64,000 nucleotides of DNA from Chitinophagaceae bacterium IBVUCB1 (GTDB taxonomy: Bacteria; Bacteroidota; Bacteroidia; Chitinophagales; Chitinophagaceae). Every line of letters starts with the position of its first letter. Within the stretch, counting starts at the first letter, position 1. Shown here piece after piece: positions 35,376 through 45,900 of this stretch. The DNA is taken from positions 1,151,630 through 1,215,629 of the forward strand of contig NFUW01000002.1 in assembly GCA_002127285.1 (NCBI GenBank). The letters are read 5' to 3'. The translations under genes and the position numbers were made by a program. Below the pieces are notes generated by a model. That model did not search any database. It worked only from the letters and a program-made list of their open reading frames with translations, and was not told where the DNA came from.

Positions 35376-35963
35376 TTAATATCCTATTGTTCCATTAATA
35401 TTACTCAGCACGGCGGTGTTGGGGTTGCTAAGGGGCACAGTCATGGTGCCGGTAAAGCTACCCGTAGCATTTGCGAATCTGCCTGTACCACCTGTAAATT
35501 CAGCTTCCAACGTGCCTGTTGCTACTCCTTGTGCGGTGAAGTATAAATCGTAAGGCGGTATGTTACAAAATATCTGGTCGCCGTTGGCTGCGGTAAAACT
35601 GGCGCATTGTGCCGTTATGCGGTTGCCAACATAATTGCCATTGACAATAATAGGGGCAGCGCAGGTTTTATTTTTGGCTTTCAGCAGGCCCATATGGGTT
35701 ACGGTGCCCGTTCCTTCAAAATCTCCCAGTGGTATCAATGGCCCGCAGTTGCAAGGCAAGCCCAATGATGTATTGAGTTGATACGTCAGGCTGCCTTTAA
35801 ATGGCCTTGATGTGCTTTTGCCCGCACTACCTGTAGTTAATGATGCATCTTCTGTGATGATAGTTTCGGTAGTAGGAGATGTTGTATGATTAGTTGCCGA
35901 ACGCTTGCTGCAGCTTACAGCAATTATAGATATTGCCGCTATGTATAAAAAACTGTTTTTCAT
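35376..35963 (-). CDS. Predicted lipoprotein of unknown function
   Basis: A 195-residue protein with a lipoprotein signal peptide: MKNSFLYIAAISIIAV then SC, with the Cys at about residue 18 as the lipidated residue. A Ser/Thr-rich linker follows. The mature domain has four or more Cys (PCNCG, TCAAP, QCASF, IFCN) that could form disulphides, and ends in Gly-rich beta-type repeats (GGTGRFANATGSFTGT), the style of allene-oxide-cyclase-like or Ig-like barrels. I do not recognise the family. The ATG at 35963 opens onto the signal peptide; an upstream in-frame extension is ignored. Confidence 0.8.
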   Translation of the reverse strand: MKNSFLYIAAISIIAVSCSKRSATNHTTSPTTETIITEDASLTTGSAGKSTSRPFKGSLTYQLNTSLGLPCNCGPLIPLGDFEGTGTVTHMGLLKAKNKTCAAPIIVNGNYVGNRITAQCASFTAANGDQIFCNIPPYDLYFTAQGVATGTLEAEFTGGTGRFANATGSFTGTMTVPLSNPNTAVLSNINGTIGY

Positions 35964-36113
35964 AAAAGAACAATTGAAGTGAAATGAAATAAACGATGTG
36001 CTAAGGTGCGACGGATAACAAGTTAATAACAAATACCACCCCTGCGTTAACAACTGTTTTACAAGCTGTTAACTACCAATTAACATAGTGCTGGCTACTT
36101 ATAGGCATAAAAA

Positions 36114-36137
36114 AATCCCGCCACGATGGGCGGGATT
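36114..36137 (-). terminator. Rho-independent terminator of rplS
   Basis: A 9-bp perfect stem (36114-36122 with 36129-36137) has a 6-nt loop and a run of T on the minus strand after it. Confidence 0.85.
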
Positions 36138-36158
36138 GTAATATGATAACCGAATGGC

Positions 36159-36524
36159 TTATTTCGCCACTGCGATGTATTTCTTTTCTTTGATACGTGC
36201 AGATTTACCCTGACGCTCACGCTGATAGAACAGTTTAGCACGGCGTACACGACCTGTTTTGTTCACCTCGATAGAATCGATATTAGGTGAAAATAATGGA
36301 AACAGACGCTCAACACCTACACCGTCAGACATTTTGCGAACAGTGAAAGTTTGCGTAAAACCACGTCCCTGACGCTTGATAACATCACCTTTGAATGCCT
36401 GAATACGCTCTTTAGCGCCTTCAATAATTTTATAGTTAACGGTTACGTTATCACCAGCTTTAAACTTCGGAAATTCTTTCTTCCCTGTCATCTGCTCATG
36501 TACAAATGCTACTACGGTATCCAT
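36159..36524 (-). CDS. rplS: 50S ribosomal protein L19
   Basis: Sits at the interface of the large and small ribosomal subunits. The 121 residues show the L19 pattern [29 protein letters not shown], then [29 protein letters not shown] and the basic [22 protein letters not shown] tail. The ATG at 36524 is the natural start. A TACTTTTG -7 element lies 21 nt upstream. It is last in the minus-strand set rimM-trmD-rplS, 80 nt after trmD. Confidence 0.98.
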   Translation of the reverse strand: MDTVVAFVHEQMTGKKEFPKFKAGDNVTVNYKIIEGAKERIQAFKGDVIKRQGRGFTQTFTVRKMSDGVGVERLFPLFSPNIDSIEVNKTGRVRRAKLFYQRERQGKSARIKEKKYIAVAK

Positions 36525-36545
36525 GTTAGTATTATTTTGGGACTG

Positions 36546-36553
36546 CAAAAGTA
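36546..36553 (-). promoter_or_regulatory. -7 element for rplS
   Basis: Minus-strand TACTTTTG matches TAnnTTTG, 21 nt before the rplS ATG; it would allow rplS expression apart from trmD. Confidence 0.4.
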
Positions 36554-36604
36554 ATAAATAATCTATTACAAACAAATAAAATTAACCCCTAACGCCTAAA
36601 GGGG

Positions 36605-37279
36605 CTAAGGCTCCATATCGGGGCGGCGCTCCTTGGTACGTTGCAGGCTTTGTTCGTGGCGCCATTCATCTACTTTCTTAGGATCGCCGCTTAGCAGCAC
36701 ATCGGGCACTTTCCACCCGCGAAAGTCGGCAGGGCGGGTATATACGGGCGGTGCTAGCAACCCATCCTGATAAGAGTCGAACAGGGCAGATGTTTCGTCA
36801 TTCAGCACTCCCGGTATCAGCCTGCCAATGGCATCTACCACTACGGCTGCTGCTAGTTCGCCTCCGCTTAGTACATAGTCGCCAATAGATATTTCAAGGG
36901 TTACGAAATGCTCCCTGATGCGTTCGTCTATACCTTTATAATGGCCGCAGATAATCATAAGATTGCACTTTAGCGACAATCTGTTAGCCATTTTCTGGTC
37001 GAACTGCTTGCCATCAGGCGTCATATATATTATTTCATCGTATGTGCGCTCGCTTTGCAGCTTCTCTATCAGTACAGCCAATGGTTCGGGCATCATCACC
37101 ATCCCTGCCCCTCCGCCAAACTGGTAATCATCTACCTGCGCTTGTTTATAGGGCGTATAGTCGCGCAGGTTGTGTACCTGTACATCCAGCAGCCCCTTTG
37201 CCTGCGCCCGCTTCATAATAGAATGGCTGAATGGGCTTGCCAGCAAATCGGGCACAACGGTTATGATGTCAATTCTCAT
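36605..37279 (-). CDS. trmD: tRNA (guanine37-N1)-methyltransferase
   Basis: Methylates G37 next to the anticodon to prevent frameshifting. The 224-residue SPOUT enzyme has [11 protein letters not shown] at the start, [14 protein letters not shown], the SAM-knot segment [14 protein letters not shown], and [12 protein letters not shown]. The [28 protein letters not shown] segment near the end completes it. It lies between rimM and rplS on the minus strand, as in many bacteria. Confidence 0.97.
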   Translation of the reverse strand: MRIDIITVVPDLLASPFSHSIMKRAQAKGLLDVQVHNLRDYTPYKQAQVDDYQFGGGAGMVMMPEPLAVLIEKLQSERTYDEIIYMTPDGKQFDQKMANRLSLKCNLMIICGHYKGIDERIREHFVTLEISIGDYVLSGGELAAAVVVDAIGRLIPGVLNDETSALFDSYQDGLLAPPVYTRPADFRGWKVPDVLLSGDPKKVDEWRHEQSLQRTKERRPDMEP

Positions 37280-37281
37280 TT

Positions 37282-37320
37282 AGTAGAAAGTAGTTAGTCT
37301 TAAGTCAATAGTAGAAAGTA
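37282..37320 (+). repeat. Two copies of an 11/12-bp repeat beside rimM (left flank)
   Basis: AGTAGAAAGTA occurs at 37282-37292 and TAGTAGAAAGTA at 37309-37320, in the trmD-rimM gap. Inverted copies lie on the other side of rimM at 38058-38090. Confidence 0.6.
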
Positions 37321-37410
37321 TAAAGTAATGGGGGTTGGGATTTGTTCTCTGGAATTTGGATTTTAGATTTAGGAATTCCCCATTTCAGGTTTTCCGTTTT
37401 GCCTTTTGAC

Positions 37411-37920
37411 TTACTGCAAGTACACTTCCAGCAGCCCCTCGGGCAAATCTACACGCACAAACTTATTGCGCATATTTACCTCTACCAGTATATCATCCAC
37501 CAACGGTATCAACACCTCTTTACCCTCAATCGTCAGCTTTGCCAGCCATTGATGCCCTGTTTGCAGTACATCTTCTATCGCGCCCAGTCCGTCTTTTTCT
37601 CTATCTACCAGATTGAAGCCTATCCACATCAGCGGTGTGTCGTTCTTTACATCTTTCAGCACATCTTCTTTTACATACACCTGCTTGCCTACCAATTTCT
37701 TAGCCGCCTCTACCGTCGCTATATCTTCTACCGTTACAATATATTCCTCATGGTTCGATGCCTTGGCTGTAACTACGAAGTAAGGTATCTGGCTGTCTTT
37801 CCTCACCTCTACAAACAATACTGCACCCTGTAGCAGCCAGTTGCTCTCGCCTGCTACATGCTTAAAAATCATGCCGCCCTGCAAGCCATGTGTAGCCACT
37901 ATCTTACCAATTCGTATCAT
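37411..37920 (-). CDS. rimM: Ribosome maturation factor RimM
   Basis: Binds S19 in the 30S subunit and helps 16S rRNA processing. The 169 residues open with MIRIGKIVATHGLQGGMIFKHV, the RimM N-terminal beta barrel. The PRC-barrel domain follows, with HQWLAKLTIEGKEVLIPLVDDILVEVN near the C-terminus and the FVRVDLPEGLLEVYL ending typical of RimM. The ATG at 37920 is chosen; an upstream TTG is not needed. rpsP (S16), often directly upstream, is absent. A TACCTTTG -7 element ends 6 nt before the start codon. Confidence 0.93.
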   Translation of the reverse strand: MIRIGKIVATHGLQGGMIFKHVAGESNWLLQGAVLFVEVRKDSQIPYFVVTAKASNHEEYIVTVEDIATVEAAKKLVGKQVYVKEDVLKDVKNDTPLMWIGFNLVDREKDGLGAIEDVLQTGHQWLAKLTIEGKEVLIPLVDDILVEVNMRNKFVRVDLPEGLLEVYLQ

Positions 37921-37926
37921 CGGCTG

Positions 37927-37934
37927 CAAAGGTA
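37927..37934 (-). promoter_or_regulatory. -7 element immediately before rimM
   Basis: Minus-strand TACCTTTG (TAnnTTTG) leaves only 6 nt before the rimM ATG, predicting a leaderless or very short leader. Confidence 0.45.
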
Positions 37935-37960
37935 AATGATTTTTTTAAGGGATAAGGTAA

Positions 37961-38005
37961 GAGGAGTGAGGAATGAGGAGTGAGGAGTGAGGAGTGAGGA
38001 GTGAG
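37961..38005. repeat. Heptamer tandem repeat (GAGGAGT)
   Basis: Six tandem copies of a 7-bp unit run from 37961 to 38002, the second being GAGGAAT, plus a partial seventh. They lie between rimM and the 38088 gene, a stretch with no coding potential that I can see. Confidence 0.9.
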
Positions 38006-38057
38006 TTAAAAATAAAGGATGATTATAACTAAGGTCTTACTCCTTATACCTAATATA

Positions 38058-38090
38058 TACTTTCTACTCGCTACTAAATACTTTCTACTA
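38058..38090 (+). repeat. Two inverted copies of the rimM-flanking repeat (right flank)
   Basis: TACTTTCTACT at 38058-38068 and TACTTTCTACTA at 38079-38090 are the reverse complements of the repeats at 37282 and 37309. Confidence 0.6.
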
Positions 38091-38585
38091 AAAGTAACCT
38101 AAGTAAAATTTGGAATAAGTAGTGTACTCGATATTCAGTTCATCGCCCTCGCCCATTTGGCGATAGTCATCGGCACTTACTTCTATGCTCAGTTTTACGG
38201 GCGATGTCAGATAGATGTAGTAGGTATTATTGTGCGGCATGTATTGCTTGCGGGTAATGTGTACGCGCTCTATGGTTTTAGTGCCTTTCTTTATATCTCT
38301 GCGCACACGGCGCAGCGTATTGTGGTATGCCACATATACAATACTACCCGAAAATGTGGCGAGAAACAATACACCACCAAAATAGTATTTATAAGAAAAA
38401 GGATCTTCAACCCCATTCATCGCCCTGAACCAAGCTATCAGAAACGGGCAGGCAAAGCAGAACACCAACAGTATGCGGACGATTTTATAAAACTGCGCAC
38501 TTTCTTTTTGCAGCTTGTTTTGCAGAAACGCGCGCTCCTCATCTTCCAATGGTTCGTTGTGCCTGTATGTTTGCAATGCGTTCAT
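38088..38585 (-). CDS. Two-helix membrane protein of unknown function
   Basis: A 165-residue protein with a short charged N-terminus. Two transmembrane helices lie at about residues 36-53 and 70-88, and a soluble C-terminal part of about 75 residues has a beta-rich look (ERVHITRKQYM, YYIYLTSPVKLSIEVSADDY). I do not recognise the family. It lies 11 nt after the M32 carboxypeptidase gene on the same strand and is likely cotranscribed with it. The stop overlaps the flanking repeat. Confidence 0.75.
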   Translation of the reverse strand: MNALQTYRHNEPLEDEERAFLQNKLQKESAQFYKIVRILLVFCFACPFLIAWFRAMNGVEDPFSYKYYFGGVLFLATFSGSIVYVAYHNTLRRVRRDIKKGTKTIERVHITRKQYMPHNNTYYIYLTSPVKLSIEVSADDYRQMGEGDELNIEYTTYSKFYLGYF

Positions 38586-38596
38586 TATCTCTCGCT

Positions 38597-40108
38597 CTAT
38601 AATCCGTAGATGCCTGCATACTTCTGCCCGGCATATTGCATGAATGTATTAAAATCGAGCCCCTTGCCCGTAATGCGTTTGCATAGTTCTTCAGATGTAT
38701 ATCGCCTGCCGTATTGATGCACTTTGCCTCGCAGCCAATCCGTCAATCCCGTCAGCCTGCCGTTGGTTATATCATCGTTCAGGCTGCTTATCTCTTGTGC
38801 TGTCTGCTGATAAAACTGCGCCGCGTAAAAACTACCCAGCGAATAGGTAGGGAAATACCCGAAGCTGCCATGCGCCCAATGCACATCTTGCAACACACCC
38901 GTTTTATCATCTTTTGCCGAAACACCTAAATATTTGTCATACATGCTGTTCCATGTTTCGGGCAGGTCTTCGGTATATAGCTCGCCGCTTATCAGGTCTT
39001 TCTCTATTTCATAACGTATCAGCACATGAAAATGGTATGTTACCTCGTCTGCCTCAGTGCGTATCAACGATGGCTCTACTTTGTTCATCCCCTTGTAAAA
39101 ATCATCTACCGTTACATCCTGCAACTGTTGTGGAAAGTATTGTTGCAACATGGGGTAGAAATGGTGCCAAAACAATCGTCCTCGCCCTACATTGTTTTCC
39201 CATAGGCGAGATTGTGATTCGTGTATACCAAGCGATGCCGCCGCACCAAGCGGTAAGCCATATTGTGCTATCGGCAGGCCTTGCTCATATAGCGCATGGC
39301 CGCCCTCGTGTATGCTGCTCCATAGCAGCGATGCGTAGTTATCTTCATCTACCCTTGTAGTAACACGCACATCCGTAGGCGCAAAGGATGTAGTAAACGG
39401 ATGCTCCGACATATCTTGCCTGCCTGCCTCAAAATCATAACCCATAGCCAGCAGCACATCTATAGAAAAATCCCACTGCTGTTGTTTAGGATAATGTTTG
39501 TTAAAGAAACTATCATCTACCTGCGTTGCCTGTTTAATTTTATTTAATAGCGGTGGCAGTTGTTGCTTTACATCACCAAACACCGCATCCAGCAGGGTTA
39601 CATTTGCGCCCTTTTCATACTCATCCAGCAGGGCATCGTATGGGTGCTTGTCGTAGCCATACATATCTGCCTGTTGTTTTTTCAGGGCTATCATTTTATC
39701 CAGCTCAGGGGCATAGATGCTGAATTTATTTTCCTTTCTCGATTGTATCCACGCATTATAACTGGCACTCGTTTGTTGCGTGATGGCTTCTACAAATGCG
39801 GGTGTCAGTTGTTTGTTTTTATTATAGTCTTCAAGGCTTAGCACTACATTTCGCTTCTCATCATCAGTCAAATCGCCCCTGCCAGCCAGTTCTGTCAGCA
39901 GGTTGCCATAAGGTTCAGCCGTCAGCATTTCGTGCGCCAGCGATGCCAATGTAGCCAGTTGCCTGCCACGCACCTCAAAGCCCTTTGCAGGCATATACAC
40001 TTCCTGATCCCAACCCAATACGGCAGATGCATTGTTCAGGTCTGCCGCTTTTTGTGCTATCTCTTTATAAGCAGCATACAGGTCTGCACTGCTTTTTATT
40101 ATTTCCAT
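38597..40108 (-). CDS. M32-family metallocarboxypeptidase (Taq-type)
   Basis: A zinc carboxypeptidase of 503 residues. The HEXXH motif is HEGGH at residues 267-271 in SIHEGGHALYEQG. It is followed about 30 residues later by IHESQSR, the family signature that contains the third zinc ligand region. No signal peptide is visible, so it is probably cytoplasmic, acting in peptide turnover. Length and motif order match Taq and Pfu carboxypeptidases. It lies 23 nt downstream of relA/spoT on the minus strand. Confidence 0.94.
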   Translation of the reverse strand: MEIIKSSADLYAAYKEIAQKAADLNNASAVLGWDQEVYMPAKGFEVRGRQLATLASLAHEMLTAEPYGNLLTELAGRGDLTDDEKRNVVLSLEDYNKNKQLTPAFVEAITQQTSASYNAWIQSRKENKFSIYAPELDKMIALKKQQADMYGYDKHPYDALLDEYEKGANVTLLDAVFGDVKQQLPPLLNKIKQATQVDDSFFNKHYPKQQQWDFSIDVLLAMGYDFEAGRQDMSEHPFTTSFAPTDVRVTTRVDEDNYASLLWSSIHEGGHALYEQGLPIAQYGLPLGAAASLGIHESQSRLWENNVGRGRLFWHHFYPMLQQYFPQQLQDVTVDDFYKGMNKVEPSLIRTEADEVTYHFHVLIRYEIEKDLISGELYTEDLPETWNSMYDKYLGVSAKDDKTGVLQDVHWAHGSFGYFPTYSLGSFYAAQFYQQTAQEISSLNDDITNGRLTGLTDWLRGKVHQYGRRYTSEELCKRITGKGLDFNTFMQYAGQKYAGIYGL

Positions 40109-40131
40109 GTATTATTGTTATGTACTGTTTA

Positions 40132-42384
40132 TCACTCCTGCACTTCCAATCGCTCTACGGTGTTGATACCTTCTAATGCCACAAGGCGTTGACATAGATT
40201 GTCCAACTCTTCCCTGTCGTGTACATATACCATAATGGTGCCGTCAAAAATACCATCGCTGGTGTCTATACTTATAGAACGCATATTCATCTTCAGTTCG
40301 CCCGATATGACGTTGGTTATCTTTTGTATCACACCCACATCATCCAGCCCCAGTATGCGTACACCACTCAGGAAAGATATTTCCTTATTCTTAGCCCATT
40401 TGGTTTTCACTACCCTATGCCCGTAGTGTGCCAGTAGCTGCGCGGCATTGGGGCAGTCGGTACGGTGTATCTTCAACCCCTCTCCCGATGTGATGAAGCC
40501 AAACACATCATCGCCCGGTATGGGTTGGCAACACTGCGCCAGTTTGTAGAGTATTTTATCAGAGCTTTCGCCAAAGATGATAAGTTCCCCGCCTTTATTG
40601 GGCTTGTGCTTGTGCAGGTCGTCGGCATGCGCTGTAGGCTTATGCTCTATCTTAACTTCTTTTACAGGCTGATGAAGCTTATCGCCCTGTACAATAAATT
40701 CTTTCAGCTCTTTTACATCTATACTGCCTACTGCTATGGCATAGCACAAATCGAGCGACGATTGTTTTTTGAAATGCGCGCATAGCTCGTTGATGTTGTG
40801 GGCAGACATGGGCAGCTTCATGTGCTCCATCTTGCGTTGCAATATCTCTTTGCCGTCTTCCGCAATTTTACGCTTTTCTTCTTTCAGGTAATACTTAATG
40901 CGCGACTTTGCCTTGCCCGTTGTTACGAAGCCCAGCCAGTCTTCGCTCGGTTTCTGCTTGGCAGATGTAATAATTTCTACCTGATCGCCGCTTTTTATTT
41001 CGTGGCTCAGTGGCACCAAACGATAATTCACTTTCGCACCAATACAACGTGCGCCCAATTCGGAGTGTATATCAAATGCAAAGTCAAGTGCGGTAGCACC
41101 TTTTGGCAGCACACGCATCTCGCCCTTGGGAGTGTAGATGTATATTTCTTCTGTAAAAAGGTCGAGCTTGAAGTCTTGCAAAAAGTCGAGCGTATCCGTA
41201 TCGGGGTTGCTCAGTATATCGCGCAGGTGTTGCAGCCAGCTATCCAGTTTACTTTCCTGTGGTGATGGTGCACCCTCTTTATATTTCCAGTGCGCTGCCA
41301 GCCCTTTCTCCGCTATCTCGTTCATACGGGCAGAACGTATCTGCACTTCTACCCATCGCCCGCCTTGCCCCATCACCGTAGTATGCAGCGCCTCGTAGCC
41401 ATTGCCTTTCGGCATACTTATCCAGTCTCGCAGGCGTTCGGGGCTTGGTTTGTAAAAATTGGTGATGACGGAATACACGCGCCAGCAGTCGTCTTTCTCT
41501 TTGTCTTGCGGCGAATTGAGGATGATGCGGATGGCAAACAAATCATACACTTCCTCAAACGCTACATGCTTGGTGCGCATCTTGTTCCATATAGAGTGTA
41601 TGGCTTTGGGGCGGCCGTATATTTCAAAGTCGAGTCCCAACTCCTGCAATTCTTCTTTTATAGGGCGGATAAATTCGTTGATGTATCTGCTGCGTTCGCG
41701 CTTGGTTTCTTTCAGCCCTTGTGCTATCTCCCAATACACTTCGGGTTGGGTATATTTCAATGCAAGGTCTTCCAGTTCCGATTTTATCTCGTACAATCCC
41801 AACCTATGTGCCAGTGGCGAATAGATGTAGGTCGTTTCAGACGAAATTTTTAATTGCTTTTCACGGCTCATGCTTTCCAGCGTGCGCATATTGTGCAGCC
41901 TGTCGCCCAGCTTTATCAGTATCACACGCGGGTCATCCGCCAATGTCAGCAATATCTTACGAAAGTTCTCAGCCTGTACGGTGGTGTCTGCCTTCAGATC
42001 TACCACATTGGATATTTTGGTGAGACCGTCAATTATTTTGGCATAGTTGCTGCCAAACTCTGCACTTATATCATCCAGTGTCATCTCGGTATCTTCTACC
42101 ACATCGTGCAGCAGCGCGCAGATGGACGATGTAACACCGAGCCCAATTTCTTCTACCACTATCCTTGCTACGGCAAGCGGGTGCAGTATGTATGGCTCGC
42201 CCGATTTGCGACGCATATCTTTATGTGCATCTACCGAAATCTCGAATGCACGGCGCAGCAGTTTTTTATCCCCTTTTTTGATGCGGTGCTTCAATGCGCG
42301 CAGCAATGCCCTGTACTCGCGGAGTATCAGTTTCTTTTCGTCTTCCTCATTCAGATTGTATGCTTCTGTTTCTATCGTATCCAT
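40132..42384 (-). CDS. Bifunctional (p)ppGpp synthetase/hydrolase RelA/SpoT
   Basis: Controls the stringent response. The 750 residues carry, in order, an HD hydrolase domain with HD at 93-94 in LLHDVVED and KLGDRLHNMRT, so hydrolysis is likely active. The synthetase domain has GRPKAIHSIWNKM, YDLFAIRII and MPKGNGYEALHTTV. A TGS domain (about 405-465; IYIYTPKGEMRVLPKGATALDF) and a C-terminal ACT domain follow. Bacteroidota usually carry one or two RSH proteins of this design. It is followed by the M32 gene and preceded by a short DUF1801 gene. Confidence 0.96.
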   Translation of the reverse strand: MDTIETEAYNLNEEDEKKLILREYRALLRALKHRIKKGDKKLLRRAFEISVDAHKDMRRKSGEPYILHPLAVARIVVEEIGLGVTSSICALLHDVVEDTEMTLDDISAEFGSNYAKIIDGLTKISNVVDLKADTTVQAENFRKILLTLADDPRVILIKLGDRLHNMRTLESMSREKQLKISSETTYIYSPLAHRLGLYEIKSELEDLALKYTQPEVYWEIAQGLKETKRERSRYINEFIRPIKEELQELGLDFEIYGRPKAIHSIWNKMRTKHVAFEEVYDLFAIRIILNSPQDKEKDDCWRVYSVITNFYKPSPERLRDWISMPKGNGYEALHTTVMGQGGRWVEVQIRSARMNEIAEKGLAAHWKYKEGAPSPQESKLDSWLQHLRDILSNPDTDTLDFLQDFKLDLFTEEIYIYTPKGEMRVLPKGATALDFAFDIHSELGARCIGAKVNYRLVPLSHEIKSGDQVEIITSAKQKPSEDWLGFVTTGKAKSRIKYYLKEEKRKIAEDGKEILQRKMEHMKLPMSAHNINELCAHFKKQSSLDLCYAIAVGSIDVKELKEFIVQGDKLHQPVKEVKIEHKPTAHADDLHKHKPNKGGELIIFGESSDKILYKLAQCCQPIPGDDVFGFITSGEGLKIHRTDCPNAAQLLAHYGHRVVKTKWAKNKEISFLSGVRILGLDDVGVIQKITNVISGELKMNMRSISIDTSDGIFDGTIMVYVHDREELDNLCQRLVALEGINTVERLEVQE

Positions 42385-42465
42385 AGGCTATACTATGTAA
42401 TTTACGAAGAAAGTAAGGAAAAGGAAAGAGCATCCTATAAACACCCGTCAATACAGGTTTTTGCC

Positions 42466-42906
42466 TTACGCCTTTTTAATTTTAGAAATAGTTTTGCCGA
42501 TTGATTTTGTTGGTTTGTCCATATCCTGTATGGCAAAATCAATAGCTTCTTGTATCAAGGCTTTTATTGTGGGATTTTTATAATCACTTTGCTTCTTTAT
42601 ATCTACATGCCTTATCAGATTGCCTGTGCCAGTTAAAACATGGTTTGGGTCTTTCAAAAGTGTGCCTTTATTGAAGCCCAAATTCAAATGATTGGTATAA
42701 ATCGGTATCATACAAAACGCATCCGATAGTTTATCTGAAATAGAAAACACACTCGTCAGTGCGTGCGTATGGTATATCAACTCGTTACAATCAGGATATA
42801 AGTCTAATATATATTGACGCAAACCAGTAAATAACTTAATTAGTTCTTGATTTTTAAAGTCAAGTAATACTTGAAAGTCATCGTGAATAGGTCTTACAAT
42901 TTTCAT
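42466..42906 (-). CDS. DUF1801-domain protein
   Basis: A 146-residue protein. YTNHLNLGFNKGTLLKDPNHVLTGTG followed by RHVDIKK matches the DUF1801 (YdhG-like) pattern I know: a small alpha/beta domain with an acidic groove. The C-terminus is a Lys-rich tail. It stands between the PorW-like gene and relA/spoT, and is AT-richer than either. Function unknown. Confidence 0.75.
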   Translation of the reverse strand: MKIVRPIHDDFQVLLDFKNQELIKLFTGLRQYILDLYPDCNELIYHTHALTSVFSISDKLSDAFCMIPIYTNHLNLGFNKGTLLKDPNHVLTGTGNLIRHVDIKKQSDYKNPTIKALIQEAIDFAIQDMDKPTKSIGKTISKIKKA

Positions 42907-42953
42907 GATTATATTTTATCGTAGATTATTAATGACCAATGCAAACTTCAATC

Positions 42954-45900
42954 TTATTTATAATTGGCATTATAAAACTGCAGATAGGCTTTCATATCTT
43001 TTTCTGCTACCAATTTGATGTAGTTGGTTGCTGAGATAGGTATTATCTGGTATTCGCTCTGTTGATACTCACGGAATATCTGCCCCGTAGCCCGTAGCGA
43101 ATTGATATAGATACGCGCTGCTGCCAGATTGCGGAACGATTTGGTCGTTATAATGCTTTGGCTGGATGTTAGCGGAGTTTGGTCGGTCGTTAGTTTCAGT
43201 TCGTTAAACTTAAAGCTGTTGAAATCACTCATCGCTGCCTTCACTCCGGATGAACGCTGGTCTGTAGCCCCGAACACGAACATCACATAATGCTCCTCTA
43301 CCTGCTTGTAGGTATAGGCAGCAGGTATGGGTGTAGCAGGCACATCTGCCATACCAGTAGCATCTGCCATTTTAGGTATAGGTGCTTTAGATGCTGCCGA
43401 TGTATCTGCGGCACTTCCACCTGCTTTCACCTCACCGGTTATCGGCGAGCCGCCCGATATTTTGGGCCTGCTGTCTTGTATATATTTCAATACCGCATCT
43501 GCCCACGGGCGCAGCGAATCTTTGGGATAACTGCTGATGAATTGGCGCACCAAAGTATCTGCCTCGTCGTGTTTCTTCATGCAGGCAAGTGTCAGCCCTT
43601 CCAATATAGTATAGCGTTTGGTGTAGCGTGGATTGCTGTAGTTTGTTTTCGCCAGCAATATGTTGCGCATTGCAGCATCGCATTGCCTGTCCAACACCAT
43701 ATTATAGGTTTCTTCGTAGATGCGTGCCACCTCTTCGTCTGTAACCATCGCCATGCCTTTGCTTTCAGACGGCTTTACTAATGGTGCCCACTTACTATTG
43801 GGGTACAGGGTTATCAGGTCGTTGGCATATCGTTTGGCATCTTCCAGCCTGTTTTGCCTGATGGCTATCAGGTAGCGCACGTATAGTTCCTCAGCTTTAT
43901 GCTCATGGTTAGGGAAACGTTTATTCAGGGTGTCTAAGTTTTTGATGGCAGGCGGATAGTCTTCCAAATCTTTCACATATGCATTGGCTACATCCATATA
44001 CGCACGTCTTATGCCAAAACGCAACTCTTCTATCGCTTCTTCGTTTTTGGGTATCAATGCTATCAGGGCTTCTTCCGTCGGCAATCCGTTTTCATCGCGC
44101 TCTATATCGTCTTCTGCATTTGCCGTCGTGTTAGTGTTATTCGTTGCACTGCTATTGCCCGATGCTGCCGCGCTGCGCCGCCAGTTATCTGCCAGTTGGC
44201 GATTGCCCCACTTGCGTTTGAATTCGTTAATGCCTTGCTGCACCAGTACAGGGTTGGCAAAATACCAGTTGGTATACGGATTGCTCTTATCGCCACCGTT
44301 GTTGGTATTGCCTGCACCGCCGCCACCACCTTGCGCCGTCGGGTTTTCTGCCTTAAAGATGCTGTCTGCACGTTGCTGCTCCAGTTTGCGGATGTATTTC
44401 CTTACTTCGGCACGCATGTCTTTATCGCTCATCATGCCAAGCGCTATCAGGCTATCGTTTGTTTTTATCAGCAGCAATGGGTTGGTGATGCTGGTAAGTG
44501 CCATGCTGCGTTTTACGGCAAGCAAAGCAAGGCTGTCGTTGGGCAGCACATTAGCAAGTGCCGCCGCACTGTCGTAGGCCGACTTAGCATCCACATACCT
44601 GCCCGCATTATAATATATACCTCCCAGCGTAGCATAAGACAATACTTTTTGCTTAGGCGTAGTGCGCGATGATTGCAAGCCCTGCGACAAATAACTGATA
44701 GCATCTTCGTTATTACCCGCATTGGCAGACAGCCTGCCGAGTACATAATACACTTGTTCGTAGTAGGGTGTGTACTTACCGTCTTTCAATACTTTTTTCA
44801 GCGACGCGATGGTTTCGCCTTGGTCGCCACCTGCATACATCAGGCTATTCGCCATATTCTTTCTTGCCTGAAAATCCATTTCAATTTTCGGGTTCAGGTC
44901 TATTACTTTTTTGAAGCTGGCTGCCGATGCGGCGTACTCGCCACGGCTCTGCTGTATCTGCCCCGCTATAAAGGCGGCGCGCATCTGTACCCAGTCGGGC
45001 AATTCCCTATCATTAGCTGCTATTACTAATTGGTCGGCTGCGGCTTTACGGTCGTTTTGCTGCAGGTAGATGAAGGCTTTCTCTAATGCCAGCCTTCCTT
45101 GCAGCTCTTTGGGGAAGTTGGGGTCTGTTTCCAGCAAGTCAAGAACCGATTCTGCATTACCTTCTTGTTTCATCTGTGTGTAAGTACGCGATAGCCATAA
45201 CAAAGCCTCATTGTGTACGGTATGGTGCTTCAAAAAGTCGAAGAATACTTTTTTATCTTTTTGAGCAATGGATAATTCCTTACCAGCCTTCTTTGTATAT
45301 ACACTGCTATTATCGTTAGGCTTTCTCTTCTTATCTCGCAGGGTGAGTTCGTACCTGAATGCCGCCGATGCTTCTTTATAATTGCCCTTGTAATAATATG
45401 CCTGCCCCAGCAACAGATACAGGTCATCTCCCCACTTGGTACGCGGGTCGTGTAGCTGTATGCCAATGGATGCTTTGTATATGATACTATCCATATCTGC
45501 CGACAACATAGCAGAGTCCTTATCGGGGTTGAAGGGGAATAATGCCAATAGTGAGTCGTAATTATCTTTCTTCGTTCGCAGCATATTGGCTATCGCCTCA
45601 TCCATCTTCCTGTCTGCGTTGAAGTAGTAGTTGTAATGCGTAAAGGTATTTTGCACTATACGCCGCGGCACGCTCCACCGTTTTTTCAGCATCTTCTCGT
45701 TGGTGTAGGCTTTTTGCTTTTTCTTAATCTTCAGTTCAAATGCCAGTTGTTGTTTCTGTTCCCGTTCTTTCTCTTTTGCCTTTAACGCTTTCTCTCTTTT
45801 TTCTTTCACTTTGGCAAGACTGTCGCTACTCAGTTTGCGCTTACCTGCAAGGCTATCCGTTTTCACCTTGCGTGTTTTGGCAAGGCTATCGGTTTTGGCT

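Noticed and set aside
37961-38005. Possible CRISPR or satellite array
   Set aside because: Unit of 7 bp with no spacers and no cas genes; a plain tandem repeat.
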